Below, piece by piece: positions 39,024 to 47,823 of a stretch of DNA of 64,000 bases. Below the pieces are notes generated by a model, which ran no database searches, was not told the origin of the DNA, and saw only the letters and a list, made by a program, of their open reading frames with translations. Location of the stretch: the NCBI RefSeq assembly GCF_003693445.1, contig NZ_RFAR01000057.1:1-64000 (forward strand), read 5' to 3'. The translations under genes were made by a program, and so were the position numbers. Position 1 is the first letter of the stretch; every line of letters begins with the position of its first letter. This DNA comes from Aquitalea palustris (GTDB lineage Bacteria; Pseudomonadota; Gammaproteobacteria; Burkholderiales; Chromobacteriaceae).

Positions 39024-39950
39024 TTAGGCGTCAATCAGAGGTCCATCCGGGGCCTGTTGCAGTGCGCTGGCGAAGGATTGCAACGCCTGTTCCAGCGCCT
39101 GCAGCAAGTCCGGCAGGCCGGCATGGTGCTGGCCGCGCGCGGCCTGCTCCACCTGTGCGGCAGCTTGTGCCAGCGCCGTCGCCCCCACATTGCGGCTGGC
39201 ACCCTTGATACGGTGGGCCAGCAGGCCCAGAGCCTGCAGGTCGCCACGCAGCCAGGCGTGCAGCAGCGCGTGCAGGTCGGCCTGCTTGTCTTGCAGAAAA
39301 GCCTGCAGCAGTGCTTTTTGTTGCGGCCAGTCATCCTGATACAGCACGCGCAGCACACGGTAATCCAGCACCGGCAGCGATTCAGCCTGCGGATGTTCTG
39401 GCAGGCCAGTTTCGACCATCTCGGCACGTAGCTGCACGATCAGCTGGCTGCCCGGCCCGCTGCCATGTTCCAGCTGCAACGAGGCTCCACTCTGCCGGGC
39501 CAGGCTGCGGATACTATGCCAGCCGGGTTCCGGCTGTGCCGCCTTGCGGGCACGGTCGGGCTGCTGCAACAGCGCGGCCAGCGCCGGCCCGGGCCCATCA
39601 TCCGGGCTGCCCTCATGCATGATTTCGATGGTGATGATCTGGAACATCTGCTGCTGTGCCAGCAGCTGTGTCCTGAGAACAATACCTCCGCTGCGGGTGT
39701 AGCGGAGGCTGGCAGCGAGCAGCTGCTGCAATAGCTGCGGCAAGACCAGCGCGGGCAGCAGCAAGGCCGGTGCGAGCGCGGCATCGGTATCCAGCCGCCA
39801 GGCCAGACCATGCTGCTCTGCCGACGGGCGACAGGCGGCATGCAATGTCGCCAGCAGTTGCGGCAGGCATGTGACGAGCAGGGGCGGCCGCTGCAGGCCG
39901 GCCTGCTTGCGCTGGCGCTGCGCGGCAGAAGTGGCACTTCTCATCGGCAC
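39024..39950 (-). CDS. Degenerate histidine-kinase-like ATPase domain fused to Hpt domain
   Basis: 308 residues from GTG 39950 (or 306 from ATG 39944). The C-terminal ~100 residues are an Hpt four-helix bundle with phospho-acceptor His in LAHRIKGASRNVGA. The middle part (about 75-180) has the order of a HATPase domain: a helix resembling the N-box (LLAASLRYTRSGG) in which the usual Asn is Ala, and GSGPGSQLIVQL as in the last box, but no canonical G1/G2. No receiver or sensor is present. It may be a phosphotransfer adapter. Lies 87 bases downstream of the cyclase gene, same strand. Confidence 0.75.
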   Translation of the reverse strand: MPMRSATSAAQRQRKQAGLQRPPLLVTCLPQLLATLHAACRPSAEQHGLAWRLDTDAALAPALLLPALVLPQLLQQLLAASLRYTRSGGIVLRTQLLAQQQMFQIITIEIMHEGSPDDGPGPALAALLQQPDRARKAAQPEPGWHSIRSLARQSGASLQLEHGSGPGSQLIVQLRAEMVETGLPEHPQAESLPVLDYRVLRVLYQDDWPQQKALLQAFLQDKQADLHALLHAWLRGDLQALGLLAHRIKGASRNVGATALAQAAAQVEQAARGQHHAGLPDLLQALEQALQSFASALQQAPDGPLIDA

Positions 39951-40037
39951 TTTCCCGGAGTGTAAGGCTCAGCCGCCGGCGGCGGTGAGTGCCGGCCGCA
40001 CAGCGTGCATGCGTTAACCAGCTTGATGCAGCATAGC

Positions 40038-41762
40038 TTAGCCGCAAGGCAAGGACTTGGTTTTACCGCCGCGCCGGCCGGACTTGACATGGTACATGGC
40101 GTGATCGGCCTCGTTGACCAGCTGCTCGGCCGTGCTGCCATCACGCGGATACAGGCTGTAGCCGATGCTGGCCCCCACCTCCAGCCGCTGCCCGGCCACC
40201 GTCATGGCTTCGCTGATGCTCAGCCGCAGCTTGAGTATCAGATCGCCAAGCGCCGCCTCAGTGAAGTTGCCCTGCAACAGGATCAGATATTCATCGCCCC
40301 CCATGCGCGCCACCATATCGCTGCCACGTACGGTATGCAGCAAACGACGGGCGACAATCTGCAAGACCTGGTCGCCGATGGCATGACCATGCAGATCGTT
40401 CACTTCCTTGAAATGGTCCAGATCGACAAACAGCACGGCAAATGGTGCGCCATTGCGCTGCGACAGCTGCAACAGCTGCTCCAGCCGCTGGAAGAACAGC
40501 GAGCGGTTGGCCAGCCCGGTCAGACTGTCGTGATGCGCCAGGTAGCTCAGCTCGCGCTGATTGTCATACAAGCTGGCCATATGGCTGTTGATCTGCCGTT
40601 GCATGCGTTCGAAATTGCGCGCCAGCACGCCGATTTCATCATTGCGCTCCACCGGCAGCACCTGCTGCAGCTGGGTTTCGGAAAAACTGCTGGCAGCCTG
40701 TGCCAGGGTGTTGATGGGCCGCAGCATGGCGCGGGCGAACACCACGGCCAGCAAAATGGCGATGGCACTGAACGCCAGCACCATGTGGATGATGCGCTGC
40801 CCCAGCGGCACGGCGCTTTCCAGCACCGCATCCAGCGGCTGTACCAGGCCGGTCACCACGAAATCATCCCGATTGCCCTGCCCCACCGGCTGACGCACAA
40901 AAGCCATGACCCGACCGGCGGCCTGCTGTGGCTGCTCCAGGCCGCTCAGCGCCAGATTGTTGAGCTTGCGCTCGAACAAGGGCTGGGTGGCGGCAAAGCT
41001 GTCCTGCATCAGGATGCGGCGTCCCTGCTCGAAGCCGAAGGTTTGCGCCGGGTCGGGATGGACCAGGAAATCGCCCCAGCGATTGGCGATATACAGCTGA
41101 TAGCCCTTGGGCAGGTCGGCACGCAGCTGCCCCAGCAGCCGCTCCAGATCGAGATTGATCACCAGCAGGCCGCCCGGCTGGCCATCGCTGCGCGGCAGGG
41201 GGGTGGCCACCATCAGCCCGGGGCGTCCTTCGGCATCGTGCGCACCACGCTCGTGATTGACAGCAATGGCGGACTGGTAGATCTGCCCGGCCGGCAAGGC
41301 CAGGGTTTCAAACACATAGGGGAAATGGCCTTTTTCCTGCAAATCCTCACCATCCACCCGCAGGGTAAGCCCGCCAGCGCTATCCACCCGGACCAGCTCC
41401 AGCCCGTTGTCCGCGGCACTGATCAACCTGACCTGCAAGTATTCGGGATGCAAGGCCAGCATGCCGGCAAAAGCCTGTGCCAACTCGTCACGCGCCTGCC
41501 GGGCGCGGCTGTCGCCGTGGCCATTGATCACCTGTGCCACCTGCACCAGCCGCGCCAGCAGCATGGCGTCGTCGGCAGCTTCTTCCTCAGCTTGCTGCAG
41601 CCGACGGTTCACCCCGCGCGCCGCCGTCAGCAAATCGCCCTGGGCTGCCGACACCAGCATGGTGCGGTTGGCCGTAAAGGCGTAATAGCCGGTCAGGCCG
41701 GACGACAGAATGCCAAACACGGCCAGCAGCAGCGCCAGTTTTACCAGCAGACCGGAGCGCAT
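40038..41762 (-). CDS. Cache-HAMP-GGDEF membrane diguanylate cyclase
   Basis: 574 residues. TM1 8-29; periplasmic dCache-like sensor about 32-320 (LEKGHFPY and VATPLPRSDGQPGG segments); TM2 about 325-343; HAMP 344-398; GGDEF with GGDEY at 488-492 (A-site intact) and RGSD upstream (I-site). Cytoplasmic c-di-GMP production controlled from the periplasm. The binding-protein gene ends 3 bases upstream, suggesting a shared signal. Confidence 0.92.
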   Translation of the reverse strand: MRSGLLVKLALLLAVFGILSSGLTGYYAFTANRTMLVSAAQGDLLTAARGVNRRLQQAEEEAADDAMLLARLVQVAQVINGHGDSRARQARDELAQAFAGMLALHPEYLQVRLISAADNGLELVRVDSAGGLTLRVDGEDLQEKGHFPYVFETLALPAGQIYQSAIAVNHERGAHDAEGRPGLMVATPLPRSDGQPGGLLVINLDLERLLGQLRADLPKGYQLYIANRWGDFLVHPDPAQTFGFEQGRRILMQDSFAATQPLFERKLNNLALSGLEQPQQAAGRVMAFVRQPVGQGNRDDFVVTGLVQPLDAVLESAVPLGQRIIHMVLAFSAIAILLAVVFARAMLRPINTLAQAASSFSETQLQQVLPVERNDEIGVLARNFERMQRQINSHMASLYDNQRELSYLAHHDSLTGLANRSLFFQRLEQLLQLSQRNGAPFAVLFVDLDHFKEVNDLHGHAIGDQVLQIVARRLLHTVRGSDMVARMGGDEYLILLQGNFTEAALGDLILKLRLSISEAMTVAGQRLEVGASIGYSLYPRDGSTAEQLVNEADHAMYHVKSGRRGGKTKSLPCG

Positions 41763-41765
41763 GAT

Positions 41766-42803
41766 TCAAAAGCTCCCCGGCCGATCGCCGGAATAGATTT
41801 TTTGCCACAGGGCTTCGCGCTGCGCGGCGTTTTCCACCGGCTGCAACCACAGCACTTTGGCGCCGGGTTTCAGTTCGTCGCTGGCGCTGAGGGTATTGGC
41901 CAGGCCCTGGCGTGTCGGCAGCAAGGCGCTGACTGCCGGCTCCAGCATGTAGTTGATCCATTGTTGCGCCAAGCGTGGTTTGCTGCTGGCGGCCGTCATC
42001 GCCCAGCAGTCCAGCCAGGCCAGCACGCCTTCCCGTGGAATGGCATAGCCGACATCGGCCCCGGCCTGGCGCAGCGAATTCAACTGCTGGGTACCGTAGT
42101 TGCCAAACATCAGCGCGATCTTGTGGCGGATGAACAATTCGGTCCCCTCTTCTGGCAGGCTGTAAAAAGTCAGTACATTGCGCCGCAGTGCAATCAGCCG
42201 CTGCACCAGTCGCTCCCGCTGCGCCGCGCTCAGTGCAAACGGCTGTCCGATGCCACTGGCCAGTGCGGTAAACGAAAAATTGTGCTGTCCACTATTGAAG
42301 TCGAGCACCTTGTGACGATAACGCGGGTCCCACAGCACATTCATGCTGTCTGGCGGCACGGGAAACTGCCGCCGGTCGTAGATGATGCCCATGGTGGAAT
42401 AGGTAAAGGGAACGGCATACAGCCGGCCTTGCTGCTGCAGGCCGGGAATGGCCGCCAGATTGCGAAAGCGCGGCAGCTGACGCCGGGTATTGGGCAGCTG
42501 GGCCGGGTCCAGCGGCTTGAGCAGACCGGCAGCAAAGTAGCGCTGCATTTCGGCAGTATTGGCGGCCAGCACATCAAAACGCGGGCCAGAGGCTGCATGC
42601 ATCTTCGCCCACAGCGCCTCGTCCGAGTCGACAAAAGTCACCTCCACGCTCACCTGATAGCGCTGCTCGAAGACATGCACCACATCCGGGTCGGCATAGC
42701 CAGGCCAGGCCAGCACCCGTAGCACGTCCTTGGCCACGGCCAGCTGGCAGCAGAGCAGGCAGCCGATTACCCCCGTAAACAGGCTGTTTTTATTGAATGC
42801 CAC
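41766..42803 (-). CDS. PotD/NspS-like periplasmic polyamine-type binding protein
   Basis: 345 residues, signal peptide about 1-24 (GVIGCLLCCQLAVA). The body matches the spermidine/putrescine SBP group (VLRVLAWPGYADPDVVHVFEQ, FDVLAANTAEMQRYFAAGLL, YSTMGIIYD). No PotABC permease genes are adjacent. The next gene, 3 bases downstream, is a Cache-GGDEF cyclase, an arrangement like NspS-MbaA of Vibrio cholerae. Ligand not determinable here. Confidence 0.88.
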   Translation of the reverse strand: MAFNKNSLFTGVIGCLLCCQLAVAKDVLRVLAWPGYADPDVVHVFEQRYQVSVEVTFVDSDEALWAKMHAASGPRFDVLAANTAEMQRYFAAGLLKPLDPAQLPNTRRQLPRFRNLAAIPGLQQQGRLYAVPFTYSTMGIIYDRRQFPVPPDSMNVLWDPRYRHKVLDFNSGQHNFSFTALASGIGQPFALSAAQRERLVQRLIALRRNVLTFYSLPEEGTELFIRHKIALMFGNYGTQQLNSLRQAGADVGYAIPREGVLAWLDCWAMTAASSKPRLAQQWINYMLEPAVSALLPTRQGLANTLSASDELKPGAKVLWLQPVENAAQREALWQKIYSGDRPGSF

Positions 42804-42972
42804 GATTGTATTTCTTCTTTTTCAATTCACCGTTTGAATGTAGCTGCTTGTCATCATTTATACCTAAGTATTTTTACGAAAATTCGGTCAAATATTGGCC
42901 ACCATCACAGGCTGCTCTGGCTGGAGCACGCTTGCGGCAGCAGTGCCGGCTTGGCCAGCAGCACGCCACCGC

Positions 42973-42987
42973 GCACTGCAGCGGTGC
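42973..42987. promoter_or_regulatory. Candidate NtrC-type enhancer site
   Basis: GCACTGCAGCGGTGC, matching GCACC-N5-GGTGC at all but one position, 172-186 bases upstream of the sigma-54 element of amtB, the usual distance for an activator site. Confidence 0.5.
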
Positions 42988-43158
42988 CATTTATCCTGAA
43001 TGCACCAATTAACAGCATAAATTCATCATAAAACACCGTTCTGGTGCAAAAACGCACCAGCATCGCCGTGGCCAGCGCAGGCCAAAATCACCGTAAGCGG
43101 GCGCAGCATCCCCATTTTCGGGCAGTGCCGATTCAAATTGGTGCCAACAGCGTCAAGC

Positions 43159-43174
43159 TGGCACTCCCCTTGCT
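43159..43174 (+). promoter_or_regulatory. Sigma-54 promoter of amtB
   Basis: TGGCAC-N5-TTGCT with GG and GC exactly 10 bases apart, an ideal -24/-12 element, 41 bases upstream of the amtB ATG. Known biology: amtB is typically NtrC/RpoN-controlled under nitrogen limitation. Confidence 0.85.
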
Positions 43175-43215
43175 TTAAGGAAGCCCCATAAAAGCCGACA
43201 ACAACGGGACTCGCC

Positions 43216-44418
43216 ATGCCAAATTCGAATTCACCTTCCGACGTACTGTTCCTGCTGCTGGGGGCCATCATGATCCTGGCCATGCATGCAGGCTTCGCCT
43301 TTCTGGAGCTGGGCACCGTACGCAAGAAAAACCAGGTGAATGCCCTGGTCAAGATCCTGACCGACTTCGCCGTCTCGGCCATTGCCTACTTCTTTGTCGG
43401 CTACAGCGTGGCTTATGGTGTCAACTTCCTGGGCGATGCCAGCCATATTGCCCAGCACAATGGCTATGAGCTGGTGAAGTTTTTCTTTCTGCTGACTTTT
43501 GCCGCCGCCATTCCGGCCATTGTGTCCGGCGGTATCGCCGAGCGGGCGAAATTTCACCCGCAATCGGCGGCTACCTTTTTGCTGGTGGGTCTGGTCTACC
43601 CTTTCTTCGAAGGCATGGCCTGGAACAACCACTACGGCGTGCAAGACTGGCTCAGCCACAGCTTTGGCCAGCCTTTCCATGATTTTGCCGGCTCGGTGGT
43701 AGTGCATGCGGTAGGTGGCTGGATAGGCCTGGCCGCCGTGCTGAACCTGGGCGCGCGGCGCGGCCGCTATAGCAAGGAAGGTCGCATCTCGGCCCATCCG
43801 CCTTCGTCGATTCCCTTTCTGGCGCTGGGCGCGTGGATCCTGATCGTCGGCTGGTTCGGCTTCAACGTGATGAGCGCACAGCGGCTGAACGGCATTTCCG
43901 GCCTGGTGGCCATCAATTCGCTGATGGCCATGGTGGGCGGCACCCTCAGCGCCATGTGGGCCGGCAAGAACGACCCCGGCTTCATCCATAACGGCCCGCT
44001 GGCCGGCCTGGTGGCGGTGTGTGCCGGCTCGGACATCATGCACCCGTTGGGCGCGCTGCTGGTGGGCCTGGTGGCAGGCGGCATGTTTGTCTGGCTGTTT
44101 ACCCAGACCCAGAACCGCTGGAAGATTGACGACGTGCTGGGGGTATGGCCGCTGCACGGCATCTGCGGTGCCTGGGGCGGCATTGCGGCAGGCATCTTCG
44201 GCCAGAGCGCACTGGGTGGCCTGGGTGGCGTCAGCCTGCTGTCCCAGTTGCTGGGTACGCTAGGTGGCATCGCCATCGGTTTTGGCGGCGGTTATCTGGT
44301 GTATGCCTTGCTGCGCAAGACAGTAGGCATCCGGCTGGATGAAGAAGAAGAGTTCAACGGGGCCGACCTGACCATCCACCAGATCACGGCCACCCCCGAC
44401 CGTGAAACCAACTGGTAA
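43216..44418 (+). CDS. amtB: Ammonium transporter AmtB
   Basis: 400 residues, about 11 membrane helices, with the AmtB signature FEGMAWNNHYG and the twin pore histidines in VVVHAVGGW and WPLHGICGAWGG. The protein has no cleaved leader of the usual long AmtB kind. It imports ammonium/ammonia under nitrogen limitation. glnK, which is often adjacent, is not seen here, so PII regulation would come from elsewhere. Confidence 0.95.
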   Translation: MPNSNSPSDVLFLLLGAIMILAMHAGFAFLELGTVRKKNQVNALVKILTDFAVSAIAYFFVGYSVAYGVNFLGDASHIAQHNGYELVKFFFLLTFAAAIPAIVSGGIAERAKFHPQSAATFLLVGLVYPFFEGMAWNNHYGVQDWLSHSFGQPFHDFAGSVVVHAVGGWIGLAAVLNLGARRGRYSKEGRISAHPPSSIPFLALGAWILIVGWFGFNVMSAQRLNGISGLVAINSLMAMVGGTLSAMWAGKNDPGFIHNGPLAGLVAVCAGSDIMHPLGALLVGLVAGGMFVWLFTQTQNRWKIDDVLGVWPLHGICGAWGGIAAGIFGQSALGGLGGVSLLSQLLGTLGGIAIGFGGGYLVYALLRKTVGIRLDEEEEFNGADLTIHQITATPDRETNW

Positions 44419-44580
44419 ACCCGCCAAACGCCTGCCAGACCTGGCTCTGACCGTATATGGCCGTGCAGGAATCTTGATCCGGCGCAGAGATTGTCCTGTT
44501 TGCGCCGGACACTGCCTTACAGCCCGCTCGGGCTCCGCTATGCTGGCTGGAAGCGCTTTTCGCTGACTGCGACAGGAATC

Positions 44581-47500
44581 ATGAGCAAGCACTTTCAGCT
44601 AAGCGGCAGGACATCCCTGCGCACCCGCATCACCCTCGGCATGCTGCTGGCACTGGTCATCACCCTGTGGCTGGCCACCCTGCTCATCAGCCACAGCCTG
44701 CGCCGGCAAATGGAAGACACCATCTCGGCGCAGCAGTTTTCCGCGGTGTCTCTGGCCGCGCGGGAAGTGGACCGCTCGGTCAAGGAACGGATGCAGATCC
44801 TGCAATCGCTGGCCGAGCAGCTGAAAAACCTCCCGGTGACCGAGGCCGAGCTCCAGCCACAACTGGAGCGACGGCCGCTGCTGCAACAGATGTTCAACTG
44901 GGGCATCGTGGTGCTGGACACGCAAGGCATGGCGCGTGCCAGTATTCCAGCCAGCCAGGGCCGCACCGGCCAGTCTTATCAGCAGCGCGACTTCGTCCGC
45001 CAGGCCTTGCGCCAGGGTGTCAGCCAGGTTGCCGAACCGGTATGGGGAATGCACAGCAAGCAGCCACTGATTGCCATGCTGCAGCCGCTACGGGACCGCG
45101 ATGGTCGCATCCGTGGCCTGCTGATGGGTGTGAGCAATCTGGCCCTGCCCAATTTTCTGGATGATATCGGCTCGGCCAAATACGGCAGCAGCGGCGACTT
45201 TTTCATCACGGCACCACTCAGTCGGCGCTATATCGTCTCATCCGACAAGCGTCGCCTGCTGCAGCCAGGCCCGGCGCCGGGGGTCAACCCGCTGTATGAC
45301 CGCTACCTGTCCGGTTACCAGGGCTCGGGCATCGCCGTCAGTTCACGCGGAATCGCCGAGCTATCCTCCAGCGTGCGCATCCAGTCCACCGGCTGGCTGA
45401 TGCAGGCGGTCTTGCCGACAACCGAAGCCTTCGCCCCCATCCGCAGCCTGCAACAGCAACTGTTTGGCCTGGCACTGTGCCTGACCATACTGGCCGGCAG
45501 CTTCAGTTGGTGGTGGCTGCGCCGTCAGCTGCTGCCGCTGACCGAGGCCACCGCCCTGCTGGCCGGCATGCGTGATGGCACGCTGCCCAAGCAGGCGCTG
45601 CCGGTGCGGCAGCAAGATGAGCTTGGCCTGCTGGCCAGCTCGTTCAACGGCTTGCTGGAGCGCATCCTGCGCGAAGAAGAGCAAGCCGGCGAACATGCCG
45701 CCAACCGGCTGCTGCGCAAGATCGTGTCGCATATTCCCGGCGTGGTGTTCCAGTACCGCCTGTTCGAAGATGGCCACGGCTGCCTGCCCTTTGCCAGCGA
45801 GGCTTTACTGGATCTGTACGGTCTGAGCCCGCAGGCAGTCAGCGATAACACCGACCCCATGCGCGCCATGCTGTATCCGGACGACGCCGAGGTCTTCTTC
45901 AGTGCCATGCATGCCTCGGCCGCCAACCTGACGCTATGGAACATCGAGTACCGCATCGTACTGCCCGATGGCCAGCTCAAATGGCTGCGGGTGGATGCCC
46001 TGCCGGAAAAGGAAGGTCCGTTCGTCACCTGGTACGGCTATATCGCTGACATCAGCCAGGCCAAGGCCATGGAGGCCGAGCTGCGCATAGCCGCCACCAC
46101 CTTTCTGACCCAGGAAGGCATCATGGTGACCGATCGCGACGGAGTGATCCTGCGGGTGAATCCGTCCTTCTGCCAGATTACCGGCTACAGCAGTGCCGAA
46201 GTGGTGGGCAAGACCCCGGCCATTCTCAGTTCGCACCGCCATCCGCCGGCGTTCTACCAGCAGCTGTGGCAGTCGCTGCTGCAAGATGGCCGCTGGCAGG
46301 GTGAAATCTGGAACAGCCGCCAGAGCGGCGAAGTCTTCCCGGAATGGCTCACCATCACCGCCGTACACGATAGCGACGGCCAGACCAGCCACTACGTGGC
46401 CATCTTCCAGGATATTACCGAGCGCAAGGCCGCCGCCGATGCCATCCAGACCCTGGCGTTTTACGATGCCCTCACCCACCTGCCCAACCGCCGGCTGCTG
46501 CTGGAACGGCTGCAACATGCGCTGGATGCGGCACACCGTCAGCAGCAATACGGCGCGCTGCTGTTTCTCGATCTGGACAACTTCAAGTCGCTGAACGACA
46601 CCATGGGCCATGACATCGGCGACCTGCTGCTGCAGGAAGTGGCCGCCCGCCTGCACCACTGCATGCGTGCTGGCGATACGGTGGCGCGGCTGGGGGGCGA
46701 CGAATTCATCGTCATGCTGGAGAATCTTGGCCCGCAGCGCGAAACGGCATTGCGCGAGGCCGAAAGCGTTGGCCGCAAGATACTGGCACAGCTCAAGCAG
46801 CCCCATCAGCTGCGCGGCCACGACTACCGTGGCAGTTGCAGCCTGGGCATCGCCCTGTTTGCCGCTGAGCACGACAGCACCGAAGACATCCTCAAGCAGG
46901 CTGATCTGGCGATGTATCAGGCCAAAGCGGCCGGCCGCAATACCCTGCGCTTTTTCGATCCGCAGATGCAGGCGGAAATCAATGCCCGCACCCGGCTGGA
47001 AGCCGAGCTGCACCACGCACTGGAGCATGGCGAACTGAGCTTGTACTACCAGCCGCAGATCCGCCATGGCCAGCCCTGCCAGAGCGTGGAAGCGCTACTG
47101 CGCTGGCATAGCCCGCAACAGGGGCTGCGCCTGCCCGGCTCCTTCATTCCGCTGGCCGAACAGAGCAATCTGATCCTGGCCATCGACCACTGGGTGCTGC
47201 AACAAGCCTGCACCCAGCTGGCCGCCTGGGCTGGTCATGCCGACACCGCCAGCCTGAGCATTGCCGTCAATGTCAGCGCCCGCCAGTTTCACCAGAGCGA
47301 TTTTGTCAGCCGCCTGCATCGCCTGCTGGAGGAGAGCGGCGCCAACCCGGCCCTGCTGAAACTGGAAATCACCGAAAGCCTGCTGCTGATGAAACTGGGC
47401 GACGCCGGCCGCAAGATGAACAGCCTGCGGCAACTGGGCATCACTTTTGCCCTGGATGATTTCGGTACGGGTTATTCCTCGCTGTCCTACCTGAAGCAAC

Positions 47501-47823
47501 TGCCGCTGGACCAGGTCAAGATCGACCGCAGCTTTGTGCGCGACGTGCTGGACAAACCCAACGATGCCGCCATCTGCAAGGCCGTCATCGCCCTGGGTCA
47601 CAGCCTGGGCCTGACCGTGATCGCCGAAGGGGTGGAAAGCGCAGCGCAGTACGACTTCATGGTGGAACAAGGCTGCGAGGTGATACAGGGCTATCTGTTC
47701 AGCCAGGCGCTGCCGCCCGAACAGCTGCAAAACTGGCTGGCGCATGCCCAGCCCGCGCGCCATGGCGGAAATAAAGCGCAGGACAGGCCAGCGCAAACGC
47801 CCGCAGTGGCGGCCGGCTCATGA
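44581..47823 (+). CDS. dCache-HAMP-PAS-PAS-GGDEF-EAL signalling protein
   Basis: 1080 residues from ATG 44581 (CAGGAA site just upstream). TM1 16-38, periplasmic dCache about 40-285, TM2 292-313, HAMP 314-364, PAS about 380-495 and 505-620, GGDEF at 705-709 with RAGD I-site upstream, EAL at 837-839. EAL key residues look complete (NVSARQF, EITES, DDFGTGYSSL, KIDRSF, EGVE, QGYLFS). Both cyclase and phosphodiesterase activity are possible. The stop overlaps the convergent next gene by 6 bases. Confidence 0.94.
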   Translation: MSKHFQLSGRTSLRTRITLGMLLALVITLWLATLLISHSLRRQMEDTISAQQFSAVSLAAREVDRSVKERMQILQSLAEQLKNLPVTEAELQPQLERRPLLQQMFNWGIVVLDTQGMARASIPASQGRTGQSYQQRDFVRQALRQGVSQVAEPVWGMHSKQPLIAMLQPLRDRDGRIRGLLMGVSNLALPNFLDDIGSAKYGSSGDFFITAPLSRRYIVSSDKRRLLQPGPAPGVNPLYDRYLSGYQGSGIAVSSRGIAELSSSVRIQSTGWLMQAVLPTTEAFAPIRSLQQQLFGLALCLTILAGSFSWWWLRRQLLPLTEATALLAGMRDGTLPKQALPVRQQDELGLLASSFNGLLERILREEEQAGEHAANRLLRKIVSHIPGVVFQYRLFEDGHGCLPFASEALLDLYGLSPQAVSDNTDPMRAMLYPDDAEVFFSAMHASAANLTLWNIEYRIVLPDGQLKWLRVDALPEKEGPFVTWYGYIADISQAKAMEAELRIAATTFLTQEGIMVTDRDGVILRVNPSFCQITGYSSAEVVGKTPAILSSHRHPPAFYQQLWQSLLQDGRWQGEIWNSRQSGEVFPEWLTITAVHDSDGQTSHYVAIFQDITERKAAADAIQTLAFYDALTHLPNRRLLLERLQHALDAAHRQQQYGALLFLDLDNFKSLNDTMGHDIGDLLLQEVAARLHHCMRAGDTVARLGGDEFIVMLENLGPQRETALREAESVGRKILAQLKQPHQLRGHDYRGSCSLGIALFAAEHDSTEDILKQADLAMYQAKAAGRNTLRFFDPQMQAEINARTRLEAELHHALEHGELSLYYQPQIRHGQPCQSVEALLRWHSPQQGLRLPGSFIPLAEQSNLILAIDHWVLQQACTQLAAWAGHADTASLSIAVNVSARQFHQSDFVSRLHRLLEESGANPALLKLEITESLLLMKLGDAGRKMNSLRQLGITFALDDFGTGYSSLSYLKQLPLDQVKIDRSFVRDVLDKPNDAAICKAVIALGHSLGLTVIAEGVESAAQYDFMVEQGCEVIQGYLFSQALPPEQLQNWLAHAQPARHGGNKAQDRPAQTPAVAAGS

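Noticed and set aside
40005-42722. 905-codon open frame on plus across the cyclase and binding-protein genes
   Set aside because: It spans two minus-strand genes with complete domains and has no domain of its own.
43041-43058. TGGTGC...GCACCA repeat upstream of amtB as NtrC site
   Set aside because: The half-sites are inside-out relative to GCACC-N5-GGTGC; the site at 42973 fits better.
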